Made by a program: the position numbers and the translations under genes. The notes under the pieces were generated by a model. The model was not told where the DNA came from, searched no databases, and saw only the letters and a program-made list of their open reading frames with translations. Source: Acidimicrobiales bacterium (GTDB taxonomy: Bacteria > Actinomycetota > Acidimicrobiia > Acidimicrobiales > Aldehydirespiratoraceae). Taken from it: a stretch of 64,000 bases of DNA. The stretch is taken from positions 62,001 to 126,000 of the forward strand of contig JAVJSI010000012.1 of assembly GCA_040219515.1 (NCBI GenBank). The letters run 5' to 3'. Numbering within the stretch: position 1 is the first letter of the stretch; each line of letters starts with the position of its first letter. Positions 1 through 8,713 of this stretch are shown here, in pieces.

Positions 1-508
1 CGGCGGCCCACGCCCTCACTGCGTCGGCCTTGGCTCGACCCCAGACGAACGGCCCCTCGGTCACGCCGGTGTAGACCCCTCCCTCGGACTGCCACTTCGT
101 GGCGACCACGGCGTCGAACCCGAGCTGCTCGGCCAGCGGCGAGACCCAGGGCTCGGGCGAGGTGGTGGCGAGCACCAGCAGACGCCCGGCCGCACGGTGC
201 TCGTCGATGGTCATGCGGGCGAACGGCAGCAGCAGTTCCTCGTCGATCTCCACTGCGGCGGCGGACGCCGCGGCATGCACCGACTCGACCGGCCAGTCCC
301 TGGCCGAGCGGGCCCCGAGCTTGGCCGGCTGCATCATCACCCAGCTCTCCCCGAACTGCTCGTAGAACCTCATGAAGGCGTCGGCCAGCGGCAGGTCGGG
401 AACCGACCCGAGACCCACGTCGCTCAGGTGGCGCTGGAACACGAGCGCCGACGACGAGCTGATGAGCGTGCGATCGAGGTCGAAAATCGCCGCGGTGGGA
501 CGAGCCAT
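1..508 (-). CDS. HAD-superfamily IB phosphatase-like hydrolase (3' end beyond window)
   Basis: The first 169 codons are present; the gene runs off the left edge. It opens with MARPTAAIFDLDRTLIS, where FDLDRT is HAD motif I (DxDxT), the phosphoaspartate nucleophile. A later segment, LLVLATTSPEPW, fits HAD motif II (TTS). The order matches subfamily IB proteins of the SerB type, which dephosphorylate small phosphorylated metabolites; the substrate cannot be told. ATG at 508 is the only start that leaves motif I close to the N-terminus. It is transcribed divergently from the alpha/beta hydrolase at 589, so the 80-bp gap should hold promoters for both. In actinobacteria such proteins are sometimes fused to acyltransferases; the missing end prevents checking that. 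Confidence 0.85.
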   Translation of the reverse strand, partial: MARPTAAIFDLDRTLISSSSALVFQRHLSDVGLGSVPDLPLADAFMRFYEQFGESWVMMQPAKLGARSARDWPVESVHAAASAAAVEIDEELLLPFARMTIDEHRAAGRLLVLATTSPEPWVSPLAEQLGFDAVVATKWQSEGGVYTGVTEGPFVWGRAKADAVRAWAA

Positions 509-588
509 TGGTGTTCCCCTTCGGAGCAGTACCCGTGATCGTAATGTGCGACGCTCGGCGAGCGCCCTGGCGACCTAATCTCCAGGTC

Positions 589-1542
589 ATGACCATGCCG
601 GCGGACTCGCCCCATCCCGTGCCCCAGTGGCAGACGCTCGCCCGACCCGACGCCGACATCGAGTGGTGCCGATGGCCGACCGACCACGCCACCCCGACCG
701 GCGGAATCCTGATCGCCCACGGCGCCAGCGAACACGCGGCCCGCTACTCGCGCGTGGCGGGGATCCTCAACGACGCCGGCTGGGACGTCTACGGCATCGA
801 TCACCGCGGCCACGGTCGCACCGCCGCCGAGCACGGCGCGCCCGGCGTCGCTCGGCCCGGCGGTTGGGACGCGATGGTCGACGACATCATCGCCGTGACC
901 GACCTCGCCAGAGACGGATCCGACGGTCCCTTCGTCCTGTTCGGGCACAGCATGGGTTCACTTCTCGGCCAGCGGGTGTGTCAGCTGGCCGGCGACCGGT
1001 TCGACGCGGTGGTGCTGTCGGGCACGTCCGGCAGCCTCGACGGGGCCGACGACCTCGCTGCGCTCCTGCGCTCGATCGAGGAGGCCGAGGGTCACGAGCA
1101 GCCGTCCGCGTTGTTCGCCGGCATGTTCGCCGGCTTCAACGAGCCGTTCGCCGCCGAGGTCGACTCGCCGTCGGGTTTCGAGTGGTTGAGTCGTGACGCC
1201 GCCGAGGTGGCCGTCTATGTCGCCGATCCCTGGTGCGGGGGCGATCTGTCCAACGGTTTCGTGACCGACATGATCACCGGCATGGCGGCGATGTGGTCGT
1301 CCGGCGCGGAGGACGCCATCCCGCGTGCACTTCCCGTGCTGCTGATCGCCGGCGACAGGGACCCGGTCGGCGACTTCGGCGCGTCGGTGCGGGCCCTGCA
1401 CGAGCGCTATGTCGACGCCGGCATCGCCGACGCCGAACTCGTGCTCTACCCCGACGCCCGCCACGAACTCCTGAACGAGACCAACCGGGACGAGGTCCAC
1501 CGCGACCTCCTCGCCTGGCTCGCACGGATCGCCGCCCACTGA
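589..1542 (+). CDS. alpha/beta hydrolase, monoacylglycerol lipase/lysophospholipase type
   Basis: A 317-residue Hydrolase_4-type alpha/beta hydrolase. The N-terminal HG motif (ILIAHGASEH) forms the oxyanion region, HRGHGRT follows, and GHSMGS supplies the nucleophile Ser near residue 121. The acid is probably Asp256 (AGDRDP) and the base His292 (DARHELLNE). This set is typical of monoglyceride lipases and lysophospholipases that release fatty acids from glycerol or glycerophospholipids. The open frame extends upstream to 508, but that part overlaps the divergent HAD gene; ATG 589 (or 595) gives a normal family N-terminus. It sits upstream of an acyl-CoA ligase and an acyltransferase on the same strand, consistent with lipid turnover. 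Exact substrate unknown. Confidence 0.88.
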   Translation: MTMPADSPHPVPQWQTLARPDADIEWCRWPTDHATPTGGILIAHGASEHAARYSRVAGILNDAGWDVYGIDHRGHGRTAAEHGAPGVARPGGWDAMVDDIIAVTDLARDGSDGPFVLFGHSMGSLLGQRVCQLAGDRFDAVVLSGTSGSLDGADDLAALLRSIEEAEGHEQPSALFAGMFAGFNEPFAAEVDSPSGFEWLSRDAAEVAVYVADPWCGGDLSNGFVTDMITGMAAMWSSGAEDAIPRALPVLLIAGDRDPVGDFGASVRALHERYVDAGIADAELVLYPDARHELLNETNRDEVHRDLLAWLARIAAH

Positions 1543-1594
1543 CACGTCCGCTGCCCACTGCAGGAACACTGACGGCCGTCTACAGTCCCGCCCT

Positions 1595-3049
1595 GTGACG
1601 CTTGCCACTCTGATCGACCAGCACCCCGACGACGATGTCGCCCTGATCGAGGGTGGTCGAGCGACCACCTATGGGGAGCTTCGTGACCTCGTCGCCCGCA
1701 CCCGGGCCGGTCTCGTGGCCTCCGACCTCGCCCCACGCGACCGGGTCGCCGTCGTGTGCGCCAACAACCGGGCCGCGGTGGTGAGCGTGCTCGCCGCCAC
1801 CTCCGCCGGCATGGTCGCGGTGCTGCTGGACCCGAACTGCCCCGGGCCCGAGCTCCGCGAACAGGTCAACACGGTGCGAGCAGCGATCGTGCTCACCGGC
1901 TCTCCGGTGAGCGAGGAGTTCCATCCCCACATCGCTTCGCCGGCGAGTGCGGCGGTGCACGGCGTCGACCCACTCCCCGACGGTCCCCCGGTTGCTGCTG
2001 CTGCGCCCGACGAAGATGCGCTCGCCGTGATGCTGTTCACCAGTGGCACGGCAGGCACCCCCAAGGCCGCGATGCTCAGCCATCGCAACCTGACCTCGAA
2101 TCAGCAGTCGGTGATGAACACCGCGGGCGCCGGGTTGGGGCCCGGCGACGTCGTTCTCGCCACCATTCCGATCTCACACATGTACGGCTTCAACATGGCC
2201 CTGCTGACCACCCTGCGGGCCGGCGGCACGGTGGTCCTCGCCGAGCAGTTCTCTCCGGACGAGTGCGCGGCCCTCGTTCGTGAACACCACGTCGACCGGT
2301 TCGCCGGCGTCCCGCCGATGTGGCGGGCCCTCATCGACAGCGCCGTGCCCGACGACGCCTTCGCCGGTGTCAGCCGCATCAGCTCGGGAGCGTCGGCGCT
2401 GCATCCACGGCTCTGGACGGAGTTCAAGGAGAGGTTCGGGGTGGAGTTGTGTGAGGGCTACGGCCTCACCGAGACCTCACCGACCGTCACCTCCCACGTC
2501 GGCATTCCGATCCGACCGGGCACGGTGGGCAAGCCGGCCCCCGGAGTCGAGGTGAAGGTGGTCGACCACGACGGCCACGAGGTGCCCTTCGACGACTCGG
2601 GCGAGATCATGGTTCGCGGCCCCGGGGTGTTCCTCGGCTACTGGGAGAACGAGGAGGCCACAAAGGCCGTGCTCGACCACGACGGCTGGCTCGCCACGCG
2701 CGACATCGGCGTGATCTCCGACGACGGCTACCTGGCCCTGATCGACCGGGCGAAGGATCTCATCATCGTCTCCGGCTTCAACGTGTATCCCTTCGAGGTC
2801 GAGACGGTGCTGGTGCAACACCCAAAGGTCGACCAGACCGTGGTGATCGGTCGCGACGACGACCGTCGCGGCGAGCGGGTGGTCGCCTTCGTCACCGTTC
2901 CCGACGGTTCCGAGCCCCCGACACTCGACGAGCTGGTGGCCTTCTGTCGCGAACGTCTGGCCCGCTACAAGTGTCCGACCGAACTGGAGATCGTCACCGA
3001 ACTGCCGATCGGTACGAGCGGCAAAACCCAGCGCCGGAAGCTGAGCTGA
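1595..3049 (+). CDS. AMP-forming acyl-CoA synthetase (fatty-acid CoA ligase family)
   Basis: A 484-residue ANL-superfamily adenylating enzyme that activates a carboxylic acid with ATP and joins it to CoA. Visible motifs in order: the P-loop TSGTAGTPK (about 149-157), YGLTET (about 289), the hinge/ribose-binding part with RAKDLIIVSGFNVYPFEVE, and the catalytic Lys in GTSGKTQRRK (about Lys477). Length and motif spacing fit medium/long-chain fatty acyl-CoA ligases, but the acid substrate cannot be read from the sequence. The start is GTG at 1595, 52 bp after the preceding hydrolase. The acyltransferase gene begins 5 bp after its stop, so the two are almost certainly co-transcribed: ligase makes acyl-CoA, acyltransferase uses it. 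Confidence 0.92.
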   Translation: MTLATLIDQHPDDDVALIEGGRATTYGELRDLVARTRAGLVASDLAPRDRVAVVCANNRAAVVSVLAATSAGMVAVLLDPNCPGPELREQVNTVRAAIVLTGSPVSEEFHPHIASPASAAVHGVDPLPDGPPVAAAAPDEDALAVMLFTSGTAGTPKAAMLSHRNLTSNQQSVMNTAGAGLGPGDVVLATIPISHMYGFNMALLTTLRAGGTVVLAEQFSPDECAALVREHHVDRFAGVPPMWRALIDSAVPDDAFAGVSRISSGASALHPRLWTEFKERFGVELCEGYGLTETSPTVTSHVGIPIRPGTVGKPAPGVEVKVVDHDGHEVPFDDSGEIMVRGPGVFLGYWENEEATKAVLDHDGWLATRDIGVISDDGYLALIDRAKDLIIVSGFNVYPFEVETVLVQHPKVDQTVVIGRDDDRRGERVVAFVTVPDGSEPPTLDELVAFCRERLARYKCPTELEIVTELPIGTSGKTQRRKLS

Positions 3050-3054
3050 TCACC

Positions 3055-3795
3055 ATGGCCCGCGAGACCGGATGGCTCCAGCAACCACTACTGCGAGTGC
3101 TCAAGCCGCTGATGCACCGCATGTGGGACCTCGACATCACGGGTATCGACAACATCCCGGTCGCCGGCCCCGCCCTGCTCGCGCCCAACCACCTCTCGTT
3201 CCTCGACTCACCGTTCACGATGTCGCTCATGCCGCGCCGCACCCTGGCCGTGGGCAAGGCGGAATACATGGACAGCTGGAAGACCAAGTACTTCTTCCCG
3301 GCCACCGGGATGATCCCGCTCGACCGATCGGGAGGCGACGCCAGCCAGGTCGCGCTCGATGCCGCAGCGGTTGCGCTTGACCGAGGCGATCTGTTCCTCA
3401 TCTATCCCGAAGGCACCCGCACCCGCGACGGCTACCTGCACAAGGGCAAGACGGGCGTTGCTCGGCTCGCGCTGCGCACCGGCGCACCGATCATCCCGAT
3501 CGGGCTCGTCGGCACCGACCGCATCCAACCGCCCGACCGCACCATGCCCAGGTTCGGCGAGAGTTGTGGCATCCACATCGGCCCACCCATCGATGTCACC
3601 CGCTATCGCAGTCGCATCGACGACCGCCTGATCCTGCGCCAGATCACCGACGAGGTGATGTTCGAGATCGGTGAACTCTCCGGCCAGACATACGTCGACG
3701 TCTACTCCGGCGAACCGCTGCCCGAGGATCCACCACCACCGGCACCGCAGAAAACGCCGGCGCCGGCACCCGACCGCGCCGCCATCACCGCCTGA
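3055..3795 (+). CDS. 1-acyl-sn-glycerol-3-phosphate acyltransferase family protein
   Basis: A 246-residue PlsC-type acyltransferase. The catalytic HX4D motif is NHLSFLD (His46, Asp51) and the phosphate-binding motif is EGTR at about 119-122, followed by a GKTGVARLAL segment usual for this family. Such enzymes transfer an acyl chain from acyl-CoA or acyl-ACP to a glycerophosphate acceptor at the membrane. The C-terminus ends in a short proline-rich tail (PPPPAPQKTPAPAP). ATG 3055 lies 6 bp past the upstream ligase stop; an earlier in-frame start at 2971 would put coding sequence inside the ligase and is less likely. It converges with the dioxygenase gene, with no gap between the two stop codons. 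Confidence 0.9.
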   Translation: MARETGWLQQPLLRVLKPLMHRMWDLDITGIDNIPVAGPALLAPNHLSFLDSPFTMSLMPRRTLAVGKAEYMDSWKTKYFFPATGMIPLDRSGGDASQVALDAAAVALDRGDLFLIYPEGTRTRDGYLHKGKTGVARLALRTGAPIIPIGLVGTDRIQPPDRTMPRFGESCGIHIGPPIDVTRYRSRIDDRLILRQITDEVMFEIGELSGQTYVDVYSGEPLPEDPPPPAPQKTPAPAPDRAAITA

Positions 3796-4824
3796 TCAGG
3801 CGCGGGTTCGGTTCGCGGCCCAATGGCTGGTCGCGCCGGCGGCCTGGAATCGTTCGGGCCGATCGTTCGGACCGAGGATGTCGGTGGCCAGCCACAGACG
3901 CTTGAGCCAACGCACCCGACCCGACTCGGGGTCATCCACATAGCTCCGGCGTCCGTGGAGCACGTGATAGTTGTTCACGAACTGCATGTCGCCGGGGGCG
4001 AACGTCATCTCGACCCGATGGTCGGCGTCGTGGATGAGCGCGTCGTACGCATCCATCGCAGCACGCTGGTCGGCCGACAGGCGGGGCGCGTCGGCGTGAC
4101 GTTGCGAGGCCTCGATGTAGGGCCGGATGTAGCGGACGAACAGCCGATCGTCGTGTTGGGAGAACACCGGTACGGTGTAGAAGGGCGTGCCGCCGTCACG
4201 CTGCTCGCCGCGAAAGTCGTAGGGCAAGCCGTCGAAGAGCACCGCGGCAAGGGCGGGGTCGGCCCCGACCAGCCGGTTGTAGGCACCCACCGCGTTGGCC
4301 ACCAGGCTCTCGCCGCCCGACACCCCGGGATCGAGACACATGAGGCCGACCAGGTCCGACCCGTCGGAATGAAACGTCTGGGCGACGCCACCGAGTTCGT
4401 TGCCCCGCGCCGTCGGATCGTCGGGACGTTTCCCCTGGTCCTTCACGTCGCCGAGCAGGTGACCCTTCACGTTCTGCGGCCACGGCACGCCGAGGTGCAG
4501 TCCGATGCCCCAGTACATCCACGACGCGTCGTCGACGCCGACCCGTTCGACCGGCAGCGCCGAGATCCGCTGAAAACCACGACCGTCGATGAGCTCCTCG
4601 GCGATCGTGCGGAGGATCGGACCCAGCGTGGGCAGCGGGAATTCGTCCTTGCGCACGTCCAGCACCTCGTCGGTGCGGGCCCGGGCGACGGCCACCGCGG
4701 CCTCGAGCTCGGCGATCTCGTCGGCGGTGAGCCGGTGGGTCCACACGTCGGGATCGGCGACATCGGCCGCCGTCCAGTTCGCATGGGTCTCGAGCGGCCG
4801 AACGTCGACCTCGGCGCGATCCAC
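3796..4824 (-). CDS. TauD/TfdA-family Fe(II)/2-oxoglutarate-dependent dioxygenase
   Basis: A 342-residue TauD-like oxygenase. The iron-binding HxD is in TFHSDGSD (His152, Asp154) and the distal His is in LHGRRSYVDD (about His290); the Arg residues just after it suit 2-oxoglutarate binding. The family hydroxylates small molecules, using 2-oxoglutarate and O2 and releasing succinate and CO2; the substrate here is unknown. The chosen start is GTG at 4824, four bases after the stop of the upstream amidohydrolase; a longer frame to 5004 would overlap that gene. The tight spacing indicates an operon with the amidohydrolase, so the pair may act on the same nitrogen-containing compound (inference). 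Confidence 0.88.
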   Translation of the reverse strand: MDRAEVDVRPLETHANWTAADVADPDVWTHRLTADEIAELEAAVAVARARTDEVLDVRKDEFPLPTLGPILRTIAEELIDGRGFQRISALPVERVGVDDASWMYWGIGLHLGVPWPQNVKGHLLGDVKDQGKRPDDPTARGNELGGVAQTFHSDGSDLVGLMCLDPGVSGGESLVANAVGAYNRLVGADPALAAVLFDGLPYDFRGEQRDGGTPFYTVPVFSQHDDRLFVRYIRPYIEASQRHADAPRLSADQRAAMDAYDALIHDADHRVEMTFAPGDMQFVNNYHVLHGRRSYVDDPESGRVRWLKRLWLATDILGPNDRPERFQAAGATSHWAANRTRA

Positions 4825-4828
4825 GGTG

Positions 4829-6553
4829 TCAGGCCCCGACCGGAGCCACCTGGGCCCCTCGGACCAGTCGACCGGGCAACTCGCCGGTCGCCTCGCCAGA
4901 GGCATAGGTCTCGACCCCGGCGACCACCGTGTGGAGGTAGCCGTCGGCCCGTTGCAGGACCCGGCGTCCACCGGCCGGCAGGTCGTAGGCCAACTCGGGA
5001 CCACGCACCCGCAGGTTGTCGAAGTCGATCACGTTGAGGTCGGCTCGATAGCCCGGTGCCAGCACGCCGCGATCGTGGAGGCCGACGGTGCGGGCCGTGT
5101 CCCGGCACTGACGTCGGACGAGGAACTCGAGATCGATCCGGTCGGTCGGGCGCTCGCGACCCCAGTGCTGGAGGAGCGTGGTGGGGAACGAGCCGTCGCA
5201 GATCGTGCCGACATGGGCGCCGCCGTCGCTCAGCGCCGGCACGGTGAAGTCGTGGGTGAGCAGTTCACGGGTGCCGTCGAGAGTGCCCGTGCCGTAGTTG
5301 GTGAACGGCAACCACAGCATGTTGGTGCCGTCGTGCTCGAGCAGCAGGTCGAGCGCGAACTCGGCCGGGGCGACGCCGGCCGCAGCCGCTCGCCGCACCA
5401 CGGTCCGGTCGGCGGACGGCTCGTAGTAGGGCCACTCCCCCATCTCGTACATCGTCTCGAACTTCTCGATCAGGCTGCCGCCGACGAGCACACTGTCGGT
5501 GCCCCCGGCTGCGGACAGCAGCCGTGCGCGGCGGTCGGGGTCGTTCAGCGCCACCACCCGCTCGGCCGGCGCGAGATCGGCGACCTCGGCCCACACCGGG
5601 TTGCGCATGAACGGATTGAGGGTGCACTCGAAGCCCAGCAGGATGCCGATCGGGCGCACCGGGCACTGCCCCGTGATCTGGAAACCGTCGGCCCGGGCCC
5701 CCTCGATCCGACGCAGCAGGTCCTGATGGAAGTCGCCGCTCTTCGGGCTCTCGACGATGGTGAACGACAACGGACGACCGGAGACGCGACACATGTCGCG
5801 AAACATCTGGAACTCGCGTTCGCGATCGACGAAGTCCGACACGAGCTGGAACACGCCCGTGCCGCCGGCGCCGACGGCCTCGGCGATGCCGACCAGCTCG
5901 TCGGCCGCCGCGGTGAGGGTGGGAGTGAAGTCACCCGTGGAGGTCTTGTGGTTCGACGTGCGGCTGGTCGAGAAGCCCAGCGCACCGGCGGCGATGCCCG
6001 CCGCCGCCAGGCGGCCCATCTCGGCGATGTCATCGGCGGTCGCATCCTCGCGGTTCGCGCCGCGCTCCCCCATCACGTGCAGGCGCAATGCACCGTGCGG
6101 CACCTGGGTGGCGATGTCCATGTCCTTGGGCGAATCGCAGGCATCGAGATACTCGGCGAACGAACTCCAGTTCCAGGAGAGCCCCTCGTGCAGAGCGGCG
6201 CCGGGGATGTCCTCCACCCCTTCCATGAGTTCGACCAGCTTGTTGTGATCGTTGCTGTGGACGGGCGCGAACCCCACGCCGCAGTTGCCGAACACGACCG
6301 TGGTCACGCCGTGCCAGCTCGACGGCTGCATCCGTGTGTCCCACGTGGCCTGACCGTCGTAGTGGGTGTGGATGTCGACGAAACCGGGGGCCACCAGCGC
6401 GCCGTCGGCGTCGATCTCCCGCGTGGCCGAGCCGTCGACCTCGCCGACCTCGGTGACCACACCGTCGGTGATGGCGACGTCGGCGGTGCGCGCCGGCGCG
6501 CCCGTCCCGTCGACCACGTTGCCACCGCGGATGATCAGGTCGTGTGCAGCCAT
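4829..6553 (-). CDS. N-acyl-D-amino-acid deacylase-like amidohydrolase
   Basis: A 574-residue metal-dependent amidohydrolase. The N-terminus (HDLIIRGGNVVDGTG) and GFVDIHTHYD, with His62 and His64 as metal ligands, are typical of the D-aminoacylase/dihydroorotase group. The HGVTTVVFGNCGVGFAPV segment and the late SDGGAHVG motif with its metal-binding Asp also match N-acyl-D-amino-acid deacylases, which remove acyl groups from N-acyl-D-amino acids. The length is somewhat above the roughly 480-530 usual for that enzyme, so another amide substrate is possible. ATG 6553 is chosen because upstream codons lack family character. It leads an operon with the dioxygenase and is divergent from the mutase gene at 6643, leaving an 89-bp shared promoter region. 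Confidence 0.88.
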   Translation of the reverse strand: MAAHDLIIRGGNVVDGTGAPARTADVAITDGVVTEVGEVDGSATREIDADGALVAPGFVDIHTHYDGQATWDTRMQPSSWHGVTTVVFGNCGVGFAPVHSNDHNKLVELMEGVEDIPGAALHEGLSWNWSSFAEYLDACDSPKDMDIATQVPHGALRLHVMGERGANREDATADDIAEMGRLAAAGIAAGALGFSTSRTSNHKTSTGDFTPTLTAAADELVGIAEAVGAGGTGVFQLVSDFVDREREFQMFRDMCRVSGRPLSFTIVESPKSGDFHQDLLRRIEGARADGFQITGQCPVRPIGILLGFECTLNPFMRNPVWAEVADLAPAERVVALNDPDRRARLLSAAGGTDSVLVGGSLIEKFETMYEMGEWPYYEPSADRTVVRRAAAAGVAPAEFALDLLLEHDGTNMLWLPFTNYGTGTLDGTRELLTHDFTVPALSDGGAHVGTICDGSFPTTLLQHWGRERPTDRIDLEFLVRRQCRDTARTVGLHDRGVLAPGYRADLNVIDFDNLRVRGPELAYDLPAGGRRVLQRADGYLHTVVAGVETYASGEATGELPGRLVRGAQVAPVGA

Positions 6554-6642
6554 GTTCGCTCCCCAAGGTTCAGTTCTCCCATGATGACAGTGATGGGCGC
6601 CGCCGCCCAGACGACCCGACCCACTGCGGTAGTTTGTCCCCC

Positions 6643-8289
6643 ATGACCGATCCGTCGCCCCCGACCGATCCGCAGGAGCAGTGGCAAGCGGACTACGACG
6701 CCGCTCGACTCCGCGAGGTGCCCTTCGAGACGATGTCGGGCGTGCCGCTCGACGGCGTGTACGGCGAGGCACCCCTGCCCGGGCAATACCCCTACACACG
6801 CGGTCTCCACGCCGCCGGCTACCGGTCGCGGCTCTGGACCATGCGGATGTTCGCCGGGTTCGGCACCGCGGAGGACACCAACCTCCGCTTCAAGGAACTG
6901 CTGCGGGCCGGTGGCACCGGGCTGTCGACCGCCTTCGACATGCCCACCCTCATGGGCCGCGACTCCGACTCGCCGTGGGCCCTCGGCGAGGTCGGTCGGG
7001 CCGGCGTGGCCGTCGACACCCTGGCCGACATGGAGGACCTCTTCGCCGACATCGACCTCGCCGGTGTCTCCACCTCGATGACCATCAACGGGCCCGCGGC
7101 GACCCTGCTGGCGATGTATGTCGCCGTCGGTGAGAAGACCGGTGTGGCCCGCGCCGATCTCGCCGGCACCCTCCAGAACGACATCCTGAAGGAGTACCAG
7201 GCCCAGAAGGAATACATCTATCCGCCGCGACCGTCGATGCGCATCGTCACCGACACCGTGAGGTTCGCCACCGCCGAGATGCCGAAATGGCACCCGATCT
7301 CGATCTCCGGCTACCACATCCGCGAGGCCGGATCGACCGCCGCCCAGGAGCTCGCCTTCACCCTCGTCAACGGGTTCGCCTATGTGGAAGCGGCGATGGC
7401 GGCCGGGGAGAACATCGACGAGTTCGGACGGCGTCTGTCGTTCTTCTTCAACAGCCACAGCGACTTCTTCGAGGAGATCGGGAAGTTCCGGGCCGCTCGC
7501 CGCATCTGGGCCCGCTGGATGAAGGAGCGTTACGGCGCCACCGACGAGCGGGCCATGATGTGTCGCTTCCACACCCAGACGGCCGGCGTGTCGCTCACCG
7601 CCCAACAGCCCGAGATCAACATCGCCCGGGTGGCCACCCAGGCCCTGGCCGCCGCCCTCGGCGGCACCCAGAGCCTGCACAGCGACAGCTTCGACGAGGC
7701 GCTCGCCCTCCCCACTGAGAAGGCCGCCCGCATCGCGTTGCGCACCCAGCAGCTGATCGCCCACGAGACCGGGGTGACCAATGTCGTCGATCCGCTCGGC
7801 GGCGCGCCGTTCGTCGAATGGATGACCGACGAGATGGAGCGCCAGGCCGAGGCGGTGTTCTCCCATCTCGACGATCTCGGCAACGGTTCGATCCTCGAAG
7901 GGGTCTACGCGGGCATCGACAACGGCTACTTCGTCGGGGAGATCGCCGACGCGGCCTACCGCTTCGAACGCGAGGTCAACGCCCAACGTCGCATCGTCGT
8001 CGGGGTCAACGCCTTCACCGACGGCGGCGAGGACACCGACCCGAACCTGCTGCGGATCGACCATGCGACCGAGGAGTACCAGCGCAAACGCCTCGACAAG
8101 GTGAAGCGTGAACGCAGCCAGGAGGCGGTCGATGCCGCGCTGGCCCAGGTCACCGCCGATGCCGACGACCCCACGGTCAACCTGATGCCGTCGATCATCG
8201 ACGCGGTGAAGGCCTACGCGACCGAAGAGGAGATCGCGATGGCCATGGAGTCGGTCTTCGGAACGTATGTCGAGACCGCCATTGTCTGA
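6643..8289 (+). CDS. B12-dependent acyl-CoA mutase large subunit, isobutyryl-CoA mutase type
   Basis: A 548-residue substrate-binding (TIM-barrel) subunit of the methylmalonyl-CoA mutase superfamily; it lacks the B12 domain, which is the next gene. It aligns without gaps to Propionibacterium methylmalonyl-CoA mutase over the active site. Phe70 stands at Tyr89, Ala97 at Ala116, Gln188 (in KEYQAQKEY) at Arg207 and His225 (SGYHIREAG) at His244. Loss of the Arg that binds the free carboxylate, with Phe and Gln in the diagnostic positions, is the isobutyryl-CoA mutase pattern. Hydroxyisobutyryl-CoA mutase would have Ile and Asp at the first two sites. The likely reaction is isobutyryl-CoA to n-butyryl-CoA rearrangement, useful in valine or branched-chain acid catabolism. 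Start ATG 6643. Confidence 0.9.
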   Translation: MTDPSPPTDPQEQWQADYDAARLREVPFETMSGVPLDGVYGEAPLPGQYPYTRGLHAAGYRSRLWTMRMFAGFGTAEDTNLRFKELLRAGGTGLSTAFDMPTLMGRDSDSPWALGEVGRAGVAVDTLADMEDLFADIDLAGVSTSMTINGPAATLLAMYVAVGEKTGVARADLAGTLQNDILKEYQAQKEYIYPPRPSMRIVTDTVRFATAEMPKWHPISISGYHIREAGSTAAQELAFTLVNGFAYVEAAMAAGENIDEFGRRLSFFFNSHSDFFEEIGKFRAARRIWARWMKERYGATDERAMMCRFHTQTAGVSLTAQQPEINIARVATQALAAALGGTQSLHSDSFDEALALPTEKAARIALRTQQLIAHETGVTNVVDPLGGAPFVEWMTDEMERQAEAVFSHLDDLGNGSILEGVYAGIDNGYFVGEIADAAYRFEREVNAQRRIVVGVNAFTDGGEDTDPNLLRIDHATEEYQRKRLDKVKRERSQEAVDAALAQVTADADDPTVNLMPSIIDAVKAYATEEEIAMAMESVFGTYVETAIV

Positions 8290-8713
8290 GTCATCATTGT
8301 CTGAATCATCATTGTCTGAATCATCACCACCGCGGATCGTGCTCGCGAAGTTGGGTCTCGATGGCCACGACCGCGGGATCAAGGTGGTTGCGCGGATGCT
8401 GCGCGACGCGGGGATGGAGGTCATCTATCTCGGCCTGCGCCAGACCACCGACAGCATCGTGGCCGCGGTCGAGCAGGAGGACGCCGACGCCATCGGCCTC
8501 TCGATGCACAACGCCGGACACCTCACCCTCGGCCCCGCGATGCTCGCCGCGCTCGACGCCGCCGGGCTCGACGTGCCACTCATCATCGGCGGCATCGTGC
8601 CCGAGGCCGACCTGGCCGTACTCGAGGAGGCCGGCGTCGCCGCCGTGCTCGGCCCCGGCGCGTCGGCCGAGGAGGTCGTACGCACCGTGCGCCGAGTGGT
8701 CCACACCGAGTGA
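8267..8713 (+). CDS. B12-binding small subunit of the acyl-CoA mutase
   Basis: A 148-residue cobalamin-binding subunit. The DxHxxG motif is LDGHDRG (Asp32, His34, Gly37), which provides the lower axial His to cobalt. It is followed by SMHNAGH in the SxL position and IIGGIVP, the GG motif near the nucleotide tail. It pairs with the large subunit immediately upstream. ATG 8267 makes it overlap that gene by 23 bp. The alternative TTG starts inside the LSESS repeat (8282, 8297 or 8312) would shorten the flexible N-terminal tail; the choice is not settled. It overlaps the following meaB gene by 4 bp, so all three are one translationally coupled unit. Confidence 0.92.
   Translation: MSRPPLSESSLSESSLSESSPPRIVLAKLGLDGHDRGIKVVARMLRDAGMEVIYLGLRQTTDSIVAAVEQEDADAIGLSMHNAGHLTLGPAMLAALDAAGLDVPLIIGGIVPEADLAVLEEAGVAAVLGPGASAEEVVRTVRRVVHTE
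8282..8326 (+). repeat. 15-bp tandem repeat, three copies, coding for LSESS
   Basis: The unit TTGTCTGARTCATCA occurs three times head to tail at 8282-8296, 8297-8311 and 8312-8326; copies two and three are identical and copy one differs by a single base. In the frame of the B12 subunit it encodes LSESS three times. The first copy contains the stop codon of the mutase large subunit (TGA 8287-8289). Each copy also begins with a TTG, so the repeat multiplies possible start codons for the downstream gene. Confidence 0.9.

Noticed and set aside
6535-8424. Minus-strand 629-codon frame opposite the mutase genes
   Set aside because: Antisense shadow; its N-terminal part only reflects the low-complexity LSESS repeat.
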